Below, piece by piece: positions 8,146-16,420 of a DNA stretch of 64,000 bases. Position 1 is the first letter of the stretch. The number at the start of each line of letters is the position of its first letter. A program made the translations under genes and the position numbers. A model generated the notes under the pieces. The model ran no database searches. It saw nothing but the letters and a program-made list of their open reading frames with translations, and was not told the origin of the DNA. Origin of the DNA: Stutzerimonas stutzeri (GTDB lineage Bacteria > Pseudomonadota > Gammaproteobacteria > Pseudomonadales > Pseudomonadaceae); the NCBI GenBank assembly GCA_002345575.1, contig DDVX01000017.1, forward strand, positions 309,244 through 373,243, in the 5' to 3' direction.

Positions 8146-8220
8146 CGTAGGGTGGATGACGCTCTTATCATCCGCATGAATCCGCGATTGGTGGATGGGT
8201 GAAGCGTCATCCACCCTACG
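8146..8220. repeat. Large inverted repeat between pilC and pilD
   Basis: A perfect 18-bp inverted repeat, CGTAGGGTGGATGACGCT (8146-8163) and its complement (8203-8220), with a 39-base loop that contains further partial copies. The GTAGGGTGGA end sequence recurs at 55824-55913, so this is a dispersed palindrome class. It would fold strongly in the pilC-pilD transcript and could set the pilD level relative to pilBC. Confidence 0.75.
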
Positions 8221-8272
8221 AAAAGCCGCAGCTTTGTAGGTCGGGTTACGCCACACCAACCCGACGAGCGAA

Positions 8273-9490
8273 TTAAACGACAGCGCCCAGTTGGAAAATC
8301 GGCAGATACATCGCAATGATCAGACCACCCACCAGCACACCGAGCACCGCCATGATCATCGGCTCCATCAATGCGGTAAGCCCATCGACCATATTGTCTA
8401 CTTCGTCCTCGTAGAAGGTTGCGACCTTGGCCAGCATCTCATCCAGTGAGCCGGATTCCTCGCCAATCGCTGTCATCTGCACCGCCATGCTCGGGAAGGT
8501 CCCGGTGGTGCGCATCGAGAAGTTCAGCTGCATACCACTGGAAACATCGCTCTTCACTTTCATCGTGGCATTGCGAAACACCACATTGCCCGTGGCGCCA
8601 GCTACCGAGTCCAGCGCATCCACCAGCGGTACGCCAGCCGCGAAGGTGGTCGAAAGCGTCCGGGCGAAACGCGCCACCGAAGATTTGTACAGAATGTCGC
8701 CCACCACCGGCACCTTCAGCAACACCCGGTCGAACCAGTTGCGAAACTTCTGCGAGCGCGTGTGTGCTTGTTTGAATGCATAGGCCGCGCCGATCAGCCC
8801 GACCAGCACCACATACCACCATTCCTGCAGCGCTTCTGAAAGGCCGATTACCATCAGCGTGAAGGCCGGCAACTCCGCACCGAAGTTGGCAAATACTTCC
8901 TGGAACTGCGGCACCACCTTGATCAACAGAATGGCCGAGACGATCACCGCCACTAGCACCACGGCAATCGGGTAGTTCATCGCCTTCTTGATCTTGGCCT
9001 TGAGCTGCTCGGTTTTCTCTTTATAGGTCGCAACCCTGTCGAGCAGGGTTTCCAGCGAGCCGGACTGCTCACCCGAATCCACCAAGTTGCAGTACAGGTC
9101 ATCGAAATATTGCGGCTTCTTGCGCAGCGATGTAGCAAAGCTGTTGCCCGCGGCCACTTCCTGCTTGAGATCATCCACCAGCTTGCGCATGTTCGGGTTA
9201 TCGAAACCCTCGCCAATGATGTCGAACGACTGCAGCAGCGGCACACCGGCCTTCATCATGGTCGCCATTTGTCGGGTGAACAGGGCGATGTCCATGGGCT
9301 TGATCTTCTTGCCCGCGCTGAACAGCGAAATCGACTTCTTGCGCACCTTCTGCGGGTTGATTCCCTGCTTACGCAGTTGCGCCTTGACCAGCGCCGGGTT
9401 CACACCGCTCAGTTCACCCTTGATCTTCGCGCCCTGTCGGTCGAGCCCTTCCCAGATGAACACGCTGTTTTTGATCGCTTTCTGCGCCAT
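8273..9490 (-). CDS. pilC: PilC, type IV pilus inner-membrane platform protein
   Basis: 405 residues, GspF/PilC family. It has two homologous cytoplasmic domains (about 70-195 and 270-400), each with the family pattern (FTRQMATMMKAGVPLLQSFD; FARTLSTTFAAGVPLVDALD), and membrane segments near 175-200, 220-240 and the C-terminus. It forms the base on which the PilB ATPase adds pilin subunits. The start lies 2 bases after the pilB stop, so expression is coupled. Confidence 0.96.
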   Translation of the reverse strand: MAQKAIKNSVFIWEGLDRQGAKIKGELSGVNPALVKAQLRKQGINPQKVRKKSISLFSAGKKIKPMDIALFTRQMATMMKAGVPLLQSFDIIGEGFDNPNMRKLVDDLKQEVAAGNSFATSLRKKPQYFDDLYCNLVDSGEQSGSLETLLDRVATYKEKTEQLKAKIKKAMNYPIAVVLVAVIVSAILLIKVVPQFQEVFANFGAELPAFTLMVIGLSEALQEWWYVVLVGLIGAAYAFKQAHTRSQKFRNWFDRVLLKVPVVGDILYKSSVARFARTLSTTFAAGVPLVDALDSVAGATGNVVFRNATMKVKSDVSSGMQLNFSMRTTGTFPSMAVQMTAIGEESGSLDEMLAKVATFYEDEVDNMVDGLTALMEPMIMAVLGVLVGGLIIAMYLPIFQLGAVV

Positions 9491-9492
9491 GG

Positions 9493-11196
9493 TTAGTCCT
9501 TTGTCACCCGGTTGACTTCTTCCAGGCTCGTCACGCCCTGCATGGCCTTGATAAGCGCCGAAGTCCGCAGGTCGTTGAAGCCGTCCTTGCGCATCTGGGT
9601 GGAGATATCGATTGAATTGCCGTCCTCCATGATAAGCCGGGCCAGTGCAGGCGTGTTTTTAACCACTTCATAAATACCGACACGACCTTTGTAACCACCT
9701 GTACAGTTTTCACAGCCCACCGGCCCATACACCTTGAAGGTTCCGATCTTCTCTTCGGGAAATCCTTCATGCAGCAGCGCCTCGCGCGGTAGCTCGACCT
9801 CCTTCTTACAACTGCCACACAGCTTGCGCGCCAGGCGCTGGGCGATGATCAGGTTCACCGAAGTGGCGATATTGAAGGCTGCAACACCCATGTTGCGCAG
9901 ACGCGTCAATGTTTCCGCGGCGCTGTTGGTGTGCAAGGTCGACATCACCATATGGCCGGTTTGCGCGGCCTTGATGGCGATCTCGGCGGTTTCCAGGTCA
10001 CGAATCTCCCCCACCATGATGATGTCCGGGTCCTGACGCAGGAAGGCGCGCAGTGCCTGGGAGAAGTCCATACCCTGCTTAGGATTGACGTTGACCTGGT
10101 TGATACCCTCCAGGTTGATCTCCACCGGGTCTTCCGCCGTGGAGATATTCACATCCGGGGTATTGAGAATGTTCAGGCCCGTATAAAGGGAAACCGTCTT
10201 GCCCGAACCGGTCGGCCCAGTAACCAGAATCATCCCCTGCGGTTGCTTCAGCGCATCCATATAGAGTTTTTTCTGCGCTTCCTCGTAACCCAGCGCATCG
10301 ATGCCCATCTGCGCACTGGAAGGGTCGAGAATCCGCATCACGATCTTCTCGCCCCATAGCGTCGGCAGGGTGTTAACCCGAAAGTCGATGGCCTTGTTCT
10401 TCGACAGCTTCATCTTGATCCGGCCATCCTGCGGCTTGCGCCGCTCGGAAATATCCAACCCGGCCATCACCTTCAGCCGTGCTGAAATCCGCGGCGCCAA
10501 CTGGATCGGCGGCCGCGAAACCTCATGCAACACCCCATCGGTACGCAGGCGCACCCGAAAGGTTTTCTCGTAGGGTTCGAAATGCAGGTCGGATGAGCCG
10601 CCACGTATGGCATCGAGCAGCATCTTGTTGACGAAGCGCACCACCGGCGCATCGTCGGCAGCCTCACCAGCATCATCGGCCTTGCCTTCATCGCTGACCG
10701 CCTCGACATCCATACCATTCAGATCGATGTCGCCCATGTCTTCCAGGCCGGTAGCGCCACCCTCGAAGAACTTGTCCAGCGCCACGCCCAGCTTGTCGTC
10801 TTCCACCAGAATGCCTTCGGTGGTCAGCCCGGTGCTGAACTGGATATCACTGATCGCCTGCTGATTGCTCGGATCGGAAACCGCGACATACAGTTTGTTG
10901 CCGCGCTTGACCAGCGGCAGCGCCCGATGCTGGCGCGCCAGCTTCTCGCTGACGACCTCCCTGGGCTGCACCTCTTTATCCAGCGCGGCCAGGTCAAACA
11001 GCACCACGCCGAACTGCTCGGAGGCCAGCTCGGCAACCACACGCCCCTTGGCTAGCTTGTTCTGTACTACATAGGTGACCAGTGATGTCTGGCTACGCCG
11101 CGCCTGCACCTGCGCCTGTTGTGCCGTCCGCTCATCCATCACTCCGGCCTGCACCATCTGCCGGGCCAGGCCGGAAAGGGAAATAGTGTCGATCAT
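9493..11196 (-). CDS. pilB: PilB, type IV pilus assembly ATPase
   Basis: 567 residues from the ATG at 11196 (MIDTISLSGLARQ), close to the length of the P. aeruginosa protein. N-terminal MshEN-type domain, then the GspE motor: Walker A GPTGSGKT, Asp box, Walker B GEIRDLETAEIA and His box TGHMVMSTLHTN. A zinc tetracysteine site follows (CGSC ... CENC). It powers pilus extension in the cytoplasm. An in-frame upstream extension exists but lies in the pilA-pilB intergenic region and lacks family similarity. Confidence 0.96.
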   Translation of the reverse strand: MIDTISLSGLARQMVQAGVMDERTAQQAQVQARRSQTSLVTYVVQNKLAKGRVVAELASEQFGVVLFDLAALDKEVQPREVVSEKLARQHRALPLVKRGNKLYVAVSDPSNQQAISDIQFSTGLTTEGILVEDDKLGVALDKFFEGGATGLEDMGDIDLNGMDVEAVSDEGKADDAGEAADDAPVVRFVNKMLLDAIRGGSSDLHFEPYEKTFRVRLRTDGVLHEVSRPPIQLAPRISARLKVMAGLDISERRKPQDGRIKMKLSKNKAIDFRVNTLPTLWGEKIVMRILDPSSAQMGIDALGYEEAQKKLYMDALKQPQGMILVTGPTGSGKTVSLYTGLNILNTPDVNISTAEDPVEINLEGINQVNVNPKQGMDFSQALRAFLRQDPDIIMVGEIRDLETAEIAIKAAQTGHMVMSTLHTNSAAETLTRLRNMGVAAFNIATSVNLIIAQRLARKLCGSCKKEVELPREALLHEGFPEEKIGTFKVYGPVGCENCTGGYKGRVGIYEVVKNTPALARLIMEDGNSIDISTQMRKDGFNDLRTSALIKAMQGVTSLEEVNRVTKD

Positions 11197-11456
11197 GGCT
11201 GCCTCGCTTGGTTCCAAGACCGCCTTATAGCGCAGTTGCCAAGCCGTGCAAACATGCACCACCACAAGTGACAAAACAGGTCACTTAATGCCCGCCAAAC
11301 CCCCTTCCCTCGCCGAAACCGCCACCCTCGCAAATCCCTCGGTAGGAGCGGGCCATGTCCGCGAACAGCCCTCGCAATCAGAACCAGCCCCGACACCCAA
11401 CCATCAATGCACACCACATCACACATTTCTCCACCTCAGCACCGGCGTGGCAAAGC
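11197..11456. other. Divergent pilB / pilA intergenic region
   Basis: No gene seen. It contains the pilB upstream region and one REP-type palindrome (about 11341-11364, GGTAGGAGCGGGCC...GTCCGCGAA). The pilA promoter follows it. Confidence 0.5.
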
Positions 11457-11472
11457 TGGCACGCAAGCTGCT
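11457..11472 (+). promoter_or_regulatory. Sigma-54 promoter of pilA
   Basis: TGGCACGCAAGCTGCT matches the -24/-12 consensus TGGCACG-N4-TTGCW with one mismatch (CTGC for TTGC). Transcription would start near 11483, leaving a 35-base leader before the pilA ATG. RpoN together with PilR is known to drive pilA in Pseudomonas. Confidence 0.8.
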
Positions 11473-11517
11473 CTATCTCCTGCAGGCGGACGCCTAACAC
11501 TTCATGGAGAGACACAG

Positions 11518-12033
11518 ATGAAAGCACAAATGCAGAAGGGCTTTACCCTTATTGAATTGATGATCGTAGTGGCGATTATCGGGATTTTGGCTGCGGTGGC
11601 GTTGCCGGCTTATCAGGACTATACAATTCGAGCGAAAGTAACTGAGGGCCTGAGCTTGGCTTCTTCTTACAAGACTGCTATCGCTGAAACCCATGCTGCT
11701 CGTGGCCCTACTGGGATGGCTGCCTGCACTGATGCTGCAAGCTGCCAGGCAATGGGCATCTCTTATGTTCAAAACAATAAAAACGTAGCTTCAATTGCAT
11801 CAACCGCAGCAGGAATTATTACAATCGCCTATACCACTGCTGTGGTTCCAGCAGCCAATAACTCTTTGAGTCTGGTACCTCAAACGATGGCAGCAACACC
11901 TGCCGACCTACCTCTGAACGGAGCAGGGAGTGCAGGCACTCAGTTCCAATGGGCTTGCCGCCCTGCGGCAGCAAATCCCATCGAAGCTAAATATGTCCCA
12001 GCAAACTGCCGCCCTGTTGCAACAGGTGGGTAA
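11518..12033 (+). CDS. pilA: PilA, major type IV pilin
   Basis: 171-residue prepilin. The leader MKAQMQKG is cleaved before the N-methylated Phe of FTLIELMIVVAIIGILAA. The mature protein has the long N-terminal helix and the conserved Glu at +5. The C-terminal pair of cysteines (CRP...NCR) should form the disulfide-bonded D-region. The start at 11518 has GGAGAGA 7-13 bases upstream; the frame is open further upstream but that part includes the promoter. Base composition is visibly less GC-rich than in its neighbours, common for pilin genes that are exchanged between strains. It is followed by a terminator and an accessory gene. Confidence 0.96.
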   Translation: MKAQMQKGFTLIELMIVVAIIGILAAVALPAYQDYTIRAKVTEGLSLASSYKTAIAETHAARGPTGMAACTDAASCQAMGISYVQNNKNVASIASTAAGIITIAYTTAVVPAANNSLSLVPQTMAATPADLPLNGAGSAGTQFQWACRPAAANPIEAKYVPANCRPVATGG

Positions 12034-12070
12034 ACCCGCGCGGTTACACCTCGCCTGACCGGCCACACAA

Positions 12071-12097
12071 ACCCCGCCCTTACAGGCGGGGTTTTTT
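12071..12097 (+). terminator. Rho-independent terminator of pilA
   Basis: Perfect 8-bp GC-rich stem ACCCCGCC / GGCGGGGT (12071-12078 and 12085-12092) with a 6-base loop, then a run of six T (12092-12097). It lies 38 bases after the pilA stop and should make pilA a mainly single-gene transcript. Confidence 0.93.
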
Positions 12098-12417
12098 GCG
12101 GCTTATGCCGCACGTCGCCACGCCATTGCGGTGGCGGATCGCTTTCGTAGGATGGAATCGCCAGAGGCGCTTCCGTCGCAACACCACCTCCTTCACCGGA
12201 CCACGCCTCGACACGCGGATTACCGCTGCGGAAACCCGGATAACGCCTTCGGCTAATCCAGGCTACGTAACTGACCGTCTTCATCGAGGGATCGCTTCCG
12301 TCAATTGCAAAAACGGCGCTTCCCAATCCTTGCACCGTTCACAACTGCCTTTAAATCAACGGGTTACACTCACCAACCCGCATCCAACCTGCCTACCCGA
12401 TCATCTGGAGCCTTACC
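12098..12417. repeat. REP cluster between pilA and the accessory gene
   Basis: A gene-free stretch with a plus-strand REP at 12147-12177 (GTAG, GGAA/TTCC arms), a minus-strand REP of the GGAT/ATCC type at 12238-12266, and partial copies near 12217-12237 and 12282-12302. These are the same types as around the RAYT gene 2.4 kb away. No separate promoter for the next gene was recognised. Confidence 0.75.
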
Positions 12418-13152
12418 ATGCCTGCTCGCCTCAAGGCATTCCTGTTGCACCTGACCGCCTCGGCCTGCATTGCCCTGCTGGCCTTGCTGCTGGTGTTCAA
12501 ACTCTGGTATCCCGCGCCACTCCACGAGGCGCTCGGCGTCACCCATATTTTTTTGTTGCTGCTGATGATCGACGTGATCCTCGGCCCACTACTGACCCTA
12601 CTGATCTACAAGGTTGGCAAAAAGACCCTGATAATGGACCTCACCATCATCGCCATCCTGCAACTGGCCGCACTGGGCTACGGCCTCTGGACCGTTGCTG
12701 AAGGCCGCCCGGCCTGGATCGTCTACAACGTCGATCGCTTCGATGCGGTAACCGTGGTGGATATCGACACTCGTCAACTGGACGAGGCACATGCGCAATA
12801 CCGCAGCGCCCCCTGGACCGGCCCACGCTGGGTTGGCGCCATGCGGCCCGACGATATCGAACAACGCAACAGCATCCTTTTCGAGGCGGTACAAGGCGGC
12901 TACGACCTTGCACAACGCCCCAACCTCTACCGGCCACTGACTGAAATGACACAAGCCATCCGGCAACGCGCGCAACCGCTGGATAAACTCACCGACTTCA
13001 ACGACGCCACAGCCGTTCGCGATGCCCTGCAGAACTGGCCAGACGCCGCCGCCTGGGTGCCACTCATGGCACGCATCAAACCCATGGTGGTGCTGCTCGG
13101 CGAGAACAACAGCGATGTGATCGCCATAGTCGACCTGAACCCCTGGCATTAA
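12418..13152 (+). CDS. TfpX/TfpZ-family type IV pilin accessory protein
   Basis: 244 residues, with two or three N-terminal membrane segments (about 8-28, 42-62 and 70-90) and a periplasmic C-terminal part. Position directly after pilA and the overall layout match the TfpY/TfpZ/TfpX pilin accessory proteins that are coinherited with particular pilA alleles and modulate pilus assembly. A GGAG sequence precedes the ATG. The pilA terminator and REPs lie between them. The family call comes from recollection of the family pattern and position and is moderately firm. Confidence 0.75.
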   Translation: MPARLKAFLLHLTASACIALLALLLVFKLWYPAPLHEALGVTHIFLLLLMIDVILGPLLTLLIYKVGKKTLIMDLTIIAILQLAALGYGLWTVAEGRPAWIVYNVDRFDAVTVVDIDTRQLDEAHAQYRSAPWTGPRWVGAMRPDDIEQRNSILFEAVQGGYDLAQRPNLYRPLTEMTQAIRQRAQPLDKLTDFNDATAVRDALQNWPDAAAWVPLMARIKPMVVLLGENNSDVIAIVDLNPWH

Positions 13153-13167
13153 CCACCAGACCTCGAT

Positions 13168-13194
13168 ACCCGTACGCCTTCGGAAACCCGTATA
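13168..13194. repeat. REP-like target flank of the IS110-family element
   Basis: On the minus strand, TATACGGGTTTCCGAAGGCG borders the IS end (20 bases plus TA), identical to the flank of the other copy at 3230-3251. Both elements therefore sit at the same kind of site. Confidence 0.8.
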
Positions 13195-13206
13195 TGGACT
13201 CCTCCC

Positions 13207-13489
13207 GGTTTGCCAGTAAAAAACGGTGCTTTTGAACCAAGGTACGACTGCTACCGTATATCCGGCTTCTACTGAAGTGGTTCGTCACTTCGAGCCTTGA
13301 TGAAGTAGTCGCTCATGTGTGGCTGATCGGATTAGCGGCCTTGTTATACAGGGGCCTGCGGGTTTGTAAGCGTTCACACATGCCGGTCCGACCGGTTCGT
13401 CATCACTGTCTGTCACTGTGCAATCGTGGTGGATCTTCTACGGTGTTGCGCTTGCTGCGGTGTTGCCTGTTGCTCGGTTGCTGCGTTCA
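13207..13489 (-). ncRNA. Candidate bridge RNA region of the IS110-family element
   Basis: This 283-bp stretch downstream of the transposase has no coding potential. In IS1111-group elements the corresponding region is known to give the bridge (seeker) RNA that pairs with target and donor DNA. On the minus strand it holds GGATATACGGTAG; the TATACGG core also occurs in the target flank immediately outside the element. No RNA structure was computed, so the limits are only those of the noncoding region. Confidence 0.4.
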
Positions 13490-14505
13490 TCACGCAGCGT
13501 TTTTATAGCGCTCGCCCTTGCTCAGGAGCGCCCAGATGATCCGGGCATTCTTGTTGGCCAAGGCCACTGTGGCGATGTTCGTGTTGCGTCGACATTTCAC
13601 CTCATTGATCCAGATACTGCGTGGGTCGGTCTTTTTTGCACTCGCGTTGAGGACAGACCGAGCCCCATGGATCAGCAAGGTGCGTAAATACGTATCGCCT
13701 CGCTTGCTGATGCTGCCCAGGCGCTCCTTGCCGCCGCTGGAGTGTTGATTGGGCACCAGTCCCAGCCAAGCCGCCAGCTGCCGACCTGACTTGAACTGAC
13801 GCGCATCACCTACTGCTGCCACCATGGCCGTGGCGCTGATCGGGCCAAGACCCTCGATTTGCATCAGGCGTTGCACCCGCTCATCCTGACGCGCCTGCTG
13901 CTGAATCAGGCGATCCAGAAGGGCAATCCGATGGTCTTTTTCCTGGAGTTCGTCCTGCAGCTCACCCATAAGCTCGCGCATGGCAGCCGGCAGGCCGCTG
14001 CTCTCCTCAGCGTCCGTGCCAGCAGGGCGCGGGTAGCCGCCACGCCCTTGCGGGCCTCGATCAGCCCGAACTCTCCTAGCAAGCCCCGGATCTCGTTGAC
14101 CAGAGCCGTTCTCGCCCTGATCGCCCGGCTTCTGATCCGGTGCACGGACAGAGCAGCCTGCTGCTCCTCGCTCTTGATCGGAACATAACGCATCGTCGGG
14201 CGGCTACCCGCCTCGCAAATCGCCTCGGCATCGTTGGCGTCGTTCTTGCCACCCTTGACGTAGGGCTTGACGAACTGTGGGGCGATCAAGCGCACATCAT
14301 GACCCAGCGCCCGGAACTCCCGCGCCCAGTAATGACTACCTCCACAGGCCTCCATCACCACCCGACAAGGCTCCAGTTGCCTGAAGAAATCAAGCAGCCC
14401 TGAACGCTTGATTTGCTTGCGACAGGCGACTTGCTCATGGCTGTCTACGCCGTGAACCTGAAAAACCTGCTTTGCCAGATCAACACCAATTCGTTTAAGT
14501 TTCAT
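13490..14505 (-). pseudogene. IS110-family transposase, frameshifted
   Basis: The N-terminal part (13906-14505) has the DEDD residues D9 (IGVDLAK), E52 (VVMEACGG), D89 and D92 (NDANDAEA). The C-terminal part (13490-13981, another frame) has the serine-rich GLVPNQHSSGGKERLGSISKRG region. A one-base deletion near 14007-14010, relative to the fragment at 2550-3229 (LARVLEENSG there, LARTLRRAA here), separates the two frames. If joined, the protein would be about 338 residues, normal for the family. A sequencing error is possible but a real frameshift is simplest. Confidence 0.9.
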
Positions 14506-14594
14506 CTCGACTCCTCCCTCTGGGACCGGTTGCTAACACCTCCAGTCTGGCGCACTGATGCCGTAGGAGGGAGGAGTCCATTTCATTGGATTAC

Positions 14595-14668
14595 GGATTA
14601 CGCCTTCGGCTAATCCAGGCTACGAAAGCCGCACCTCGTAGGATGGAACCGCCGTAGGCGTTTCCGTC
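14595..14668. repeat. REP pair upstream of the RAYT gene
   Basis: Two REPs face each other: minus-strand GTAGCCTGGATTAGCC-type (14595-14623) and plus-strand GTAGGATGGAAC-type (14638-14668). Each has a 5' GTAG and a palindrome with GCCGAAGGC or GCCGTAGGC at the tip. The same pair recurs downstream of the gene at 15274-15357. Confidence 0.85.
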
Positions 14669-14740
14669 AATTCCGCAGTGTTCCGGTTTGCCGCTGCGTT
14701 GGGGTAATGTGCGGGCTCATGGATGCGCTGGGGGCATGGA

Positions 14741-15268
14741 ATGCCGAACTATCGCCGGGCCCGGATTGAAGGGGCCACTTGGTTCTTCACCGTCAATCTG
14801 CTGCAACGCCGAAACAATGATTTGCTCATCCGGCATATCGATCTGTTGCGCGAATCGACTCGCCGGGTGCGGCGTCTGCATCCCTTTGCTATCGATGCCT
14901 GGGTAGTCTTGCCCGATCATATGCATTGCGTGTGGACACTGCCGCCCGGCGATGCCGACTTCTCGCTGCGCTGGCGCCTGCTGAAAACCCTGTTCAGCCG
15001 GGCCTTGCCGACCGAAGAATACCGCTCACCGGTTCGCGTGCTGCGCGGTGAACGGGGCATTTGGCAACGGCGCTACTGGGAACATCTGATACGCGATGAA
15101 GACGACTACCGTCGACATGTGGATTACGTTCATATCAATCCGGTAAAGCATGGCCTGGTAATGAACGTGGCTGACTGGCCTTATTCAACGTTTCATCGTG
15201 ATGTTCGAAACGGTTTGTATCGTTCGGATTGGGCCGGTGACGCAACGCTTGAGGTGCCTGGCAATTAG
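14741..15268 (+). CDS. REP-associated tyrosine transposase (RAYT, Y1_Tnp)
   Basis: 175 residues from the ATG at 14741 (MPNYRRARIEGATWFFTVNLL, the usual RAYT N-terminus). HUH nuclease pair H60 and H62 in PDHMH, catalytic Tyr Y129 in HVDYVHINPVKHG, and the family motif WQRRYWEH (109-116). RAYTs are known to nick REP DNA next to the GTAG tetranucleotide and are credited with spreading REPs. Here it is framed by REP pairs of identical type on both sides, and all key residues are present, so it may be active. Confidence 0.93.
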   Translation: MPNYRRARIEGATWFFTVNLLQRRNNDLLIRHIDLLRESTRRVRRLHPFAIDAWVVLPDHMHCVWTLPPGDADFSLRWRLLKTLFSRALPTEEYRSPVRVLRGERGIWQRRYWEHLIRDEDDYRRHVDYVHINPVKHGLVMNVADWPYSTFHRDVRNGLYRSDWAGDATLEVPGN

Positions 15269-15273
15269 CAACC

Positions 15274-15357
15274 CGTATTACGCCTTCGGCTAATACAGGC
15301 TACGGTGGCTTGGGTATGACGGATTTGTAGGATGGAACCGCCGAAGGCGTTTCCGTC
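15274..15357. repeat. REP pair downstream of the RAYT gene
   Basis: Minus-strand REP at 15274-15303 (CGTATTACGCCTTCGGC... ending CAGGCTAC) and plus-strand REP at 15327-15357 (GTAGGATGGAAC...TTCCGTC). The order and orientation equal those of the upstream pair. Confidence 0.85.
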
Positions 15358-15400
15358 GTTGGCGCCACGCAGGGCCGGTGTAACGCGCAATTACAGGCTT

Positions 15401-16045
15401 TCAAGTTTTCGACTCAAGCCTCAGCAAGCCTTGGTCTTCACGCCAGCTGACTCGCCCAAGAAAGCTCATGCCCAACAGCGCTTCGGTGGGAGATGAGCCT
15501 TCGATCACTACTGCTTCCACACCCATTACATCAATGGCGCCAACCTTTACGCTGTTGAGGTGGACCCGCCAGGTCTTTGCCGTACCGCTGGCGGTGCTGA
15601 CCACGATCTGCTTGCCGTTGACGCGGTAGTCTATGCCCAGACGGCGTGCCTGGTTTTCGTTGATCGCCACAGAGGTTGCGCCCGTATCGACGAGAAATTG
15701 CACAGGGTGGCCATTGATCGAGCCGGCGATCCAGTAATGACCGCCCTGCCCCTTGGCTATGCTCAACTGCTTGCGTTCAGGCTCGGCATATCCCGAGCTC
15801 AACTCGCGGCTGAGGGGATAGTGACGATCGATACTTTCAACGCGCAGCACCGCCCCCGTGGAGTCAGCGCTAAGCACCTGGACTCCGCCCGGCCCGGTCT
15901 GGCCTACGCGGACCAGTTTGCGCTGACCCTCGACATTGAGCACGGCTGCGCCGGGAAATAGGCCCACCACCTGCACTCTCGGTGAGGCGGTAGCATGAGC
16001 GGCGACCAGCAATAGCGTGACAAGCAACAGGGTGATGGAGCGCAT
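15401..16045 (-). CDS. Retropepsin-like aspartic protease (TIGR02281-type)
   Basis: 214 residues from MRSITLLLV at 16045. An N-terminal signal sequence or anchor (1-21) is followed by a retropepsin-like domain with catalytic DTGAT at 120-124 (FLVDTGATSVAINE) and the ALLGMSFLGR motif near the C-terminus. The family consists of single-domain bacterial aspartic proteases that would act as dimers, probably facing the periplasm. Substrate unknown. The upstream in-frame extension to 16084 gives a poorer signal peptide. Confidence 0.85.
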   Translation of the reverse strand: MRSITLLLVTLLLVAAHATASPRVQVVGLFPGAAVLNVEGQRKLVRVGQTGPGGVQVLSADSTGAVLRVESIDRHYPLSRELSSGYAEPERKQLSIAKGQGGHYWIAGSINGHPVQFLVDTGATSVAINENQARRLGIDYRVNGKQIVVSTASGTAKTWRVHLNSVKVGAIDVMGVEAVVIEGSSPTEALLGMSFLGRVSWREDQGLLRLESKT

Positions 16046-16420
16046 CAGGCAACTTCCTTGCAGACAGATGGCGACTAATGCCATCAGCTAAACGATCAAA
16101 CGCATGATCTTCAGACGGCACACACTTGTGTAGGAGCGAGCTATGCTCGCGAATAAGGCGCTACCTCTGCAAGCCATTCACGGGCACGGCCCGTTCCCAC
16201 AAAAGCAGCCAGTGGCAAGCTGACCGGCATTCTTTCACGGGCCTGGTCATGCTTACGGCGACCCGCCGCACAGTACGAACCTCAGCCAAACATCAGCGCC
16301 GGGTGGATCACGCTTCACCGATCCACCGGGTGGCGATCCACCGGCTGGCGACCACCGAGCCGGGGCATGGTGGATATAGAAAGCGATATCCACCCTACAA
16401 AAGCCGAGCCCGTCGTCTCC
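16046..16420. repeat. Gene-free stretch with several palindromes
   Basis: 375 bases without a credible gene. It holds a GGAG-type REP near 16130-16156 (GTAGGAGCGAGCTATGCTCG then CGAA) and repeated GGATCCACC-like units (16310-16365). A perfect 9-bp hairpin GGTGGATAT / ATATCCACC lies at 16369-16394, leading into CCTACAAAAGCC, the same tail seen at other palindromes in the window. Confidence 0.6.

Larger units (their letters stand above)
13195..14580 (-). mobile_element. IS110-family (IS1111-like) insertion sequence
   Basis: About 1386 bp bounded by the inverted repeat TGGACTCCTCCC (13195-13206) and its complement (14569-14580). It has one transposase gene on the minus strand, a short 5' noncoding end (about 75 bp) and a long 3' noncoding end (about 295 bp). 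A long noncoding region downstream of the transposase and inverted repeats are traits of the IS1111 group. The transposase gene has a frameshift, so this copy is probably inactive unless rescued by another copy. It lies in REP sequence between the pilin accessory gene and the RAYT gene. Confidence 0.9.
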
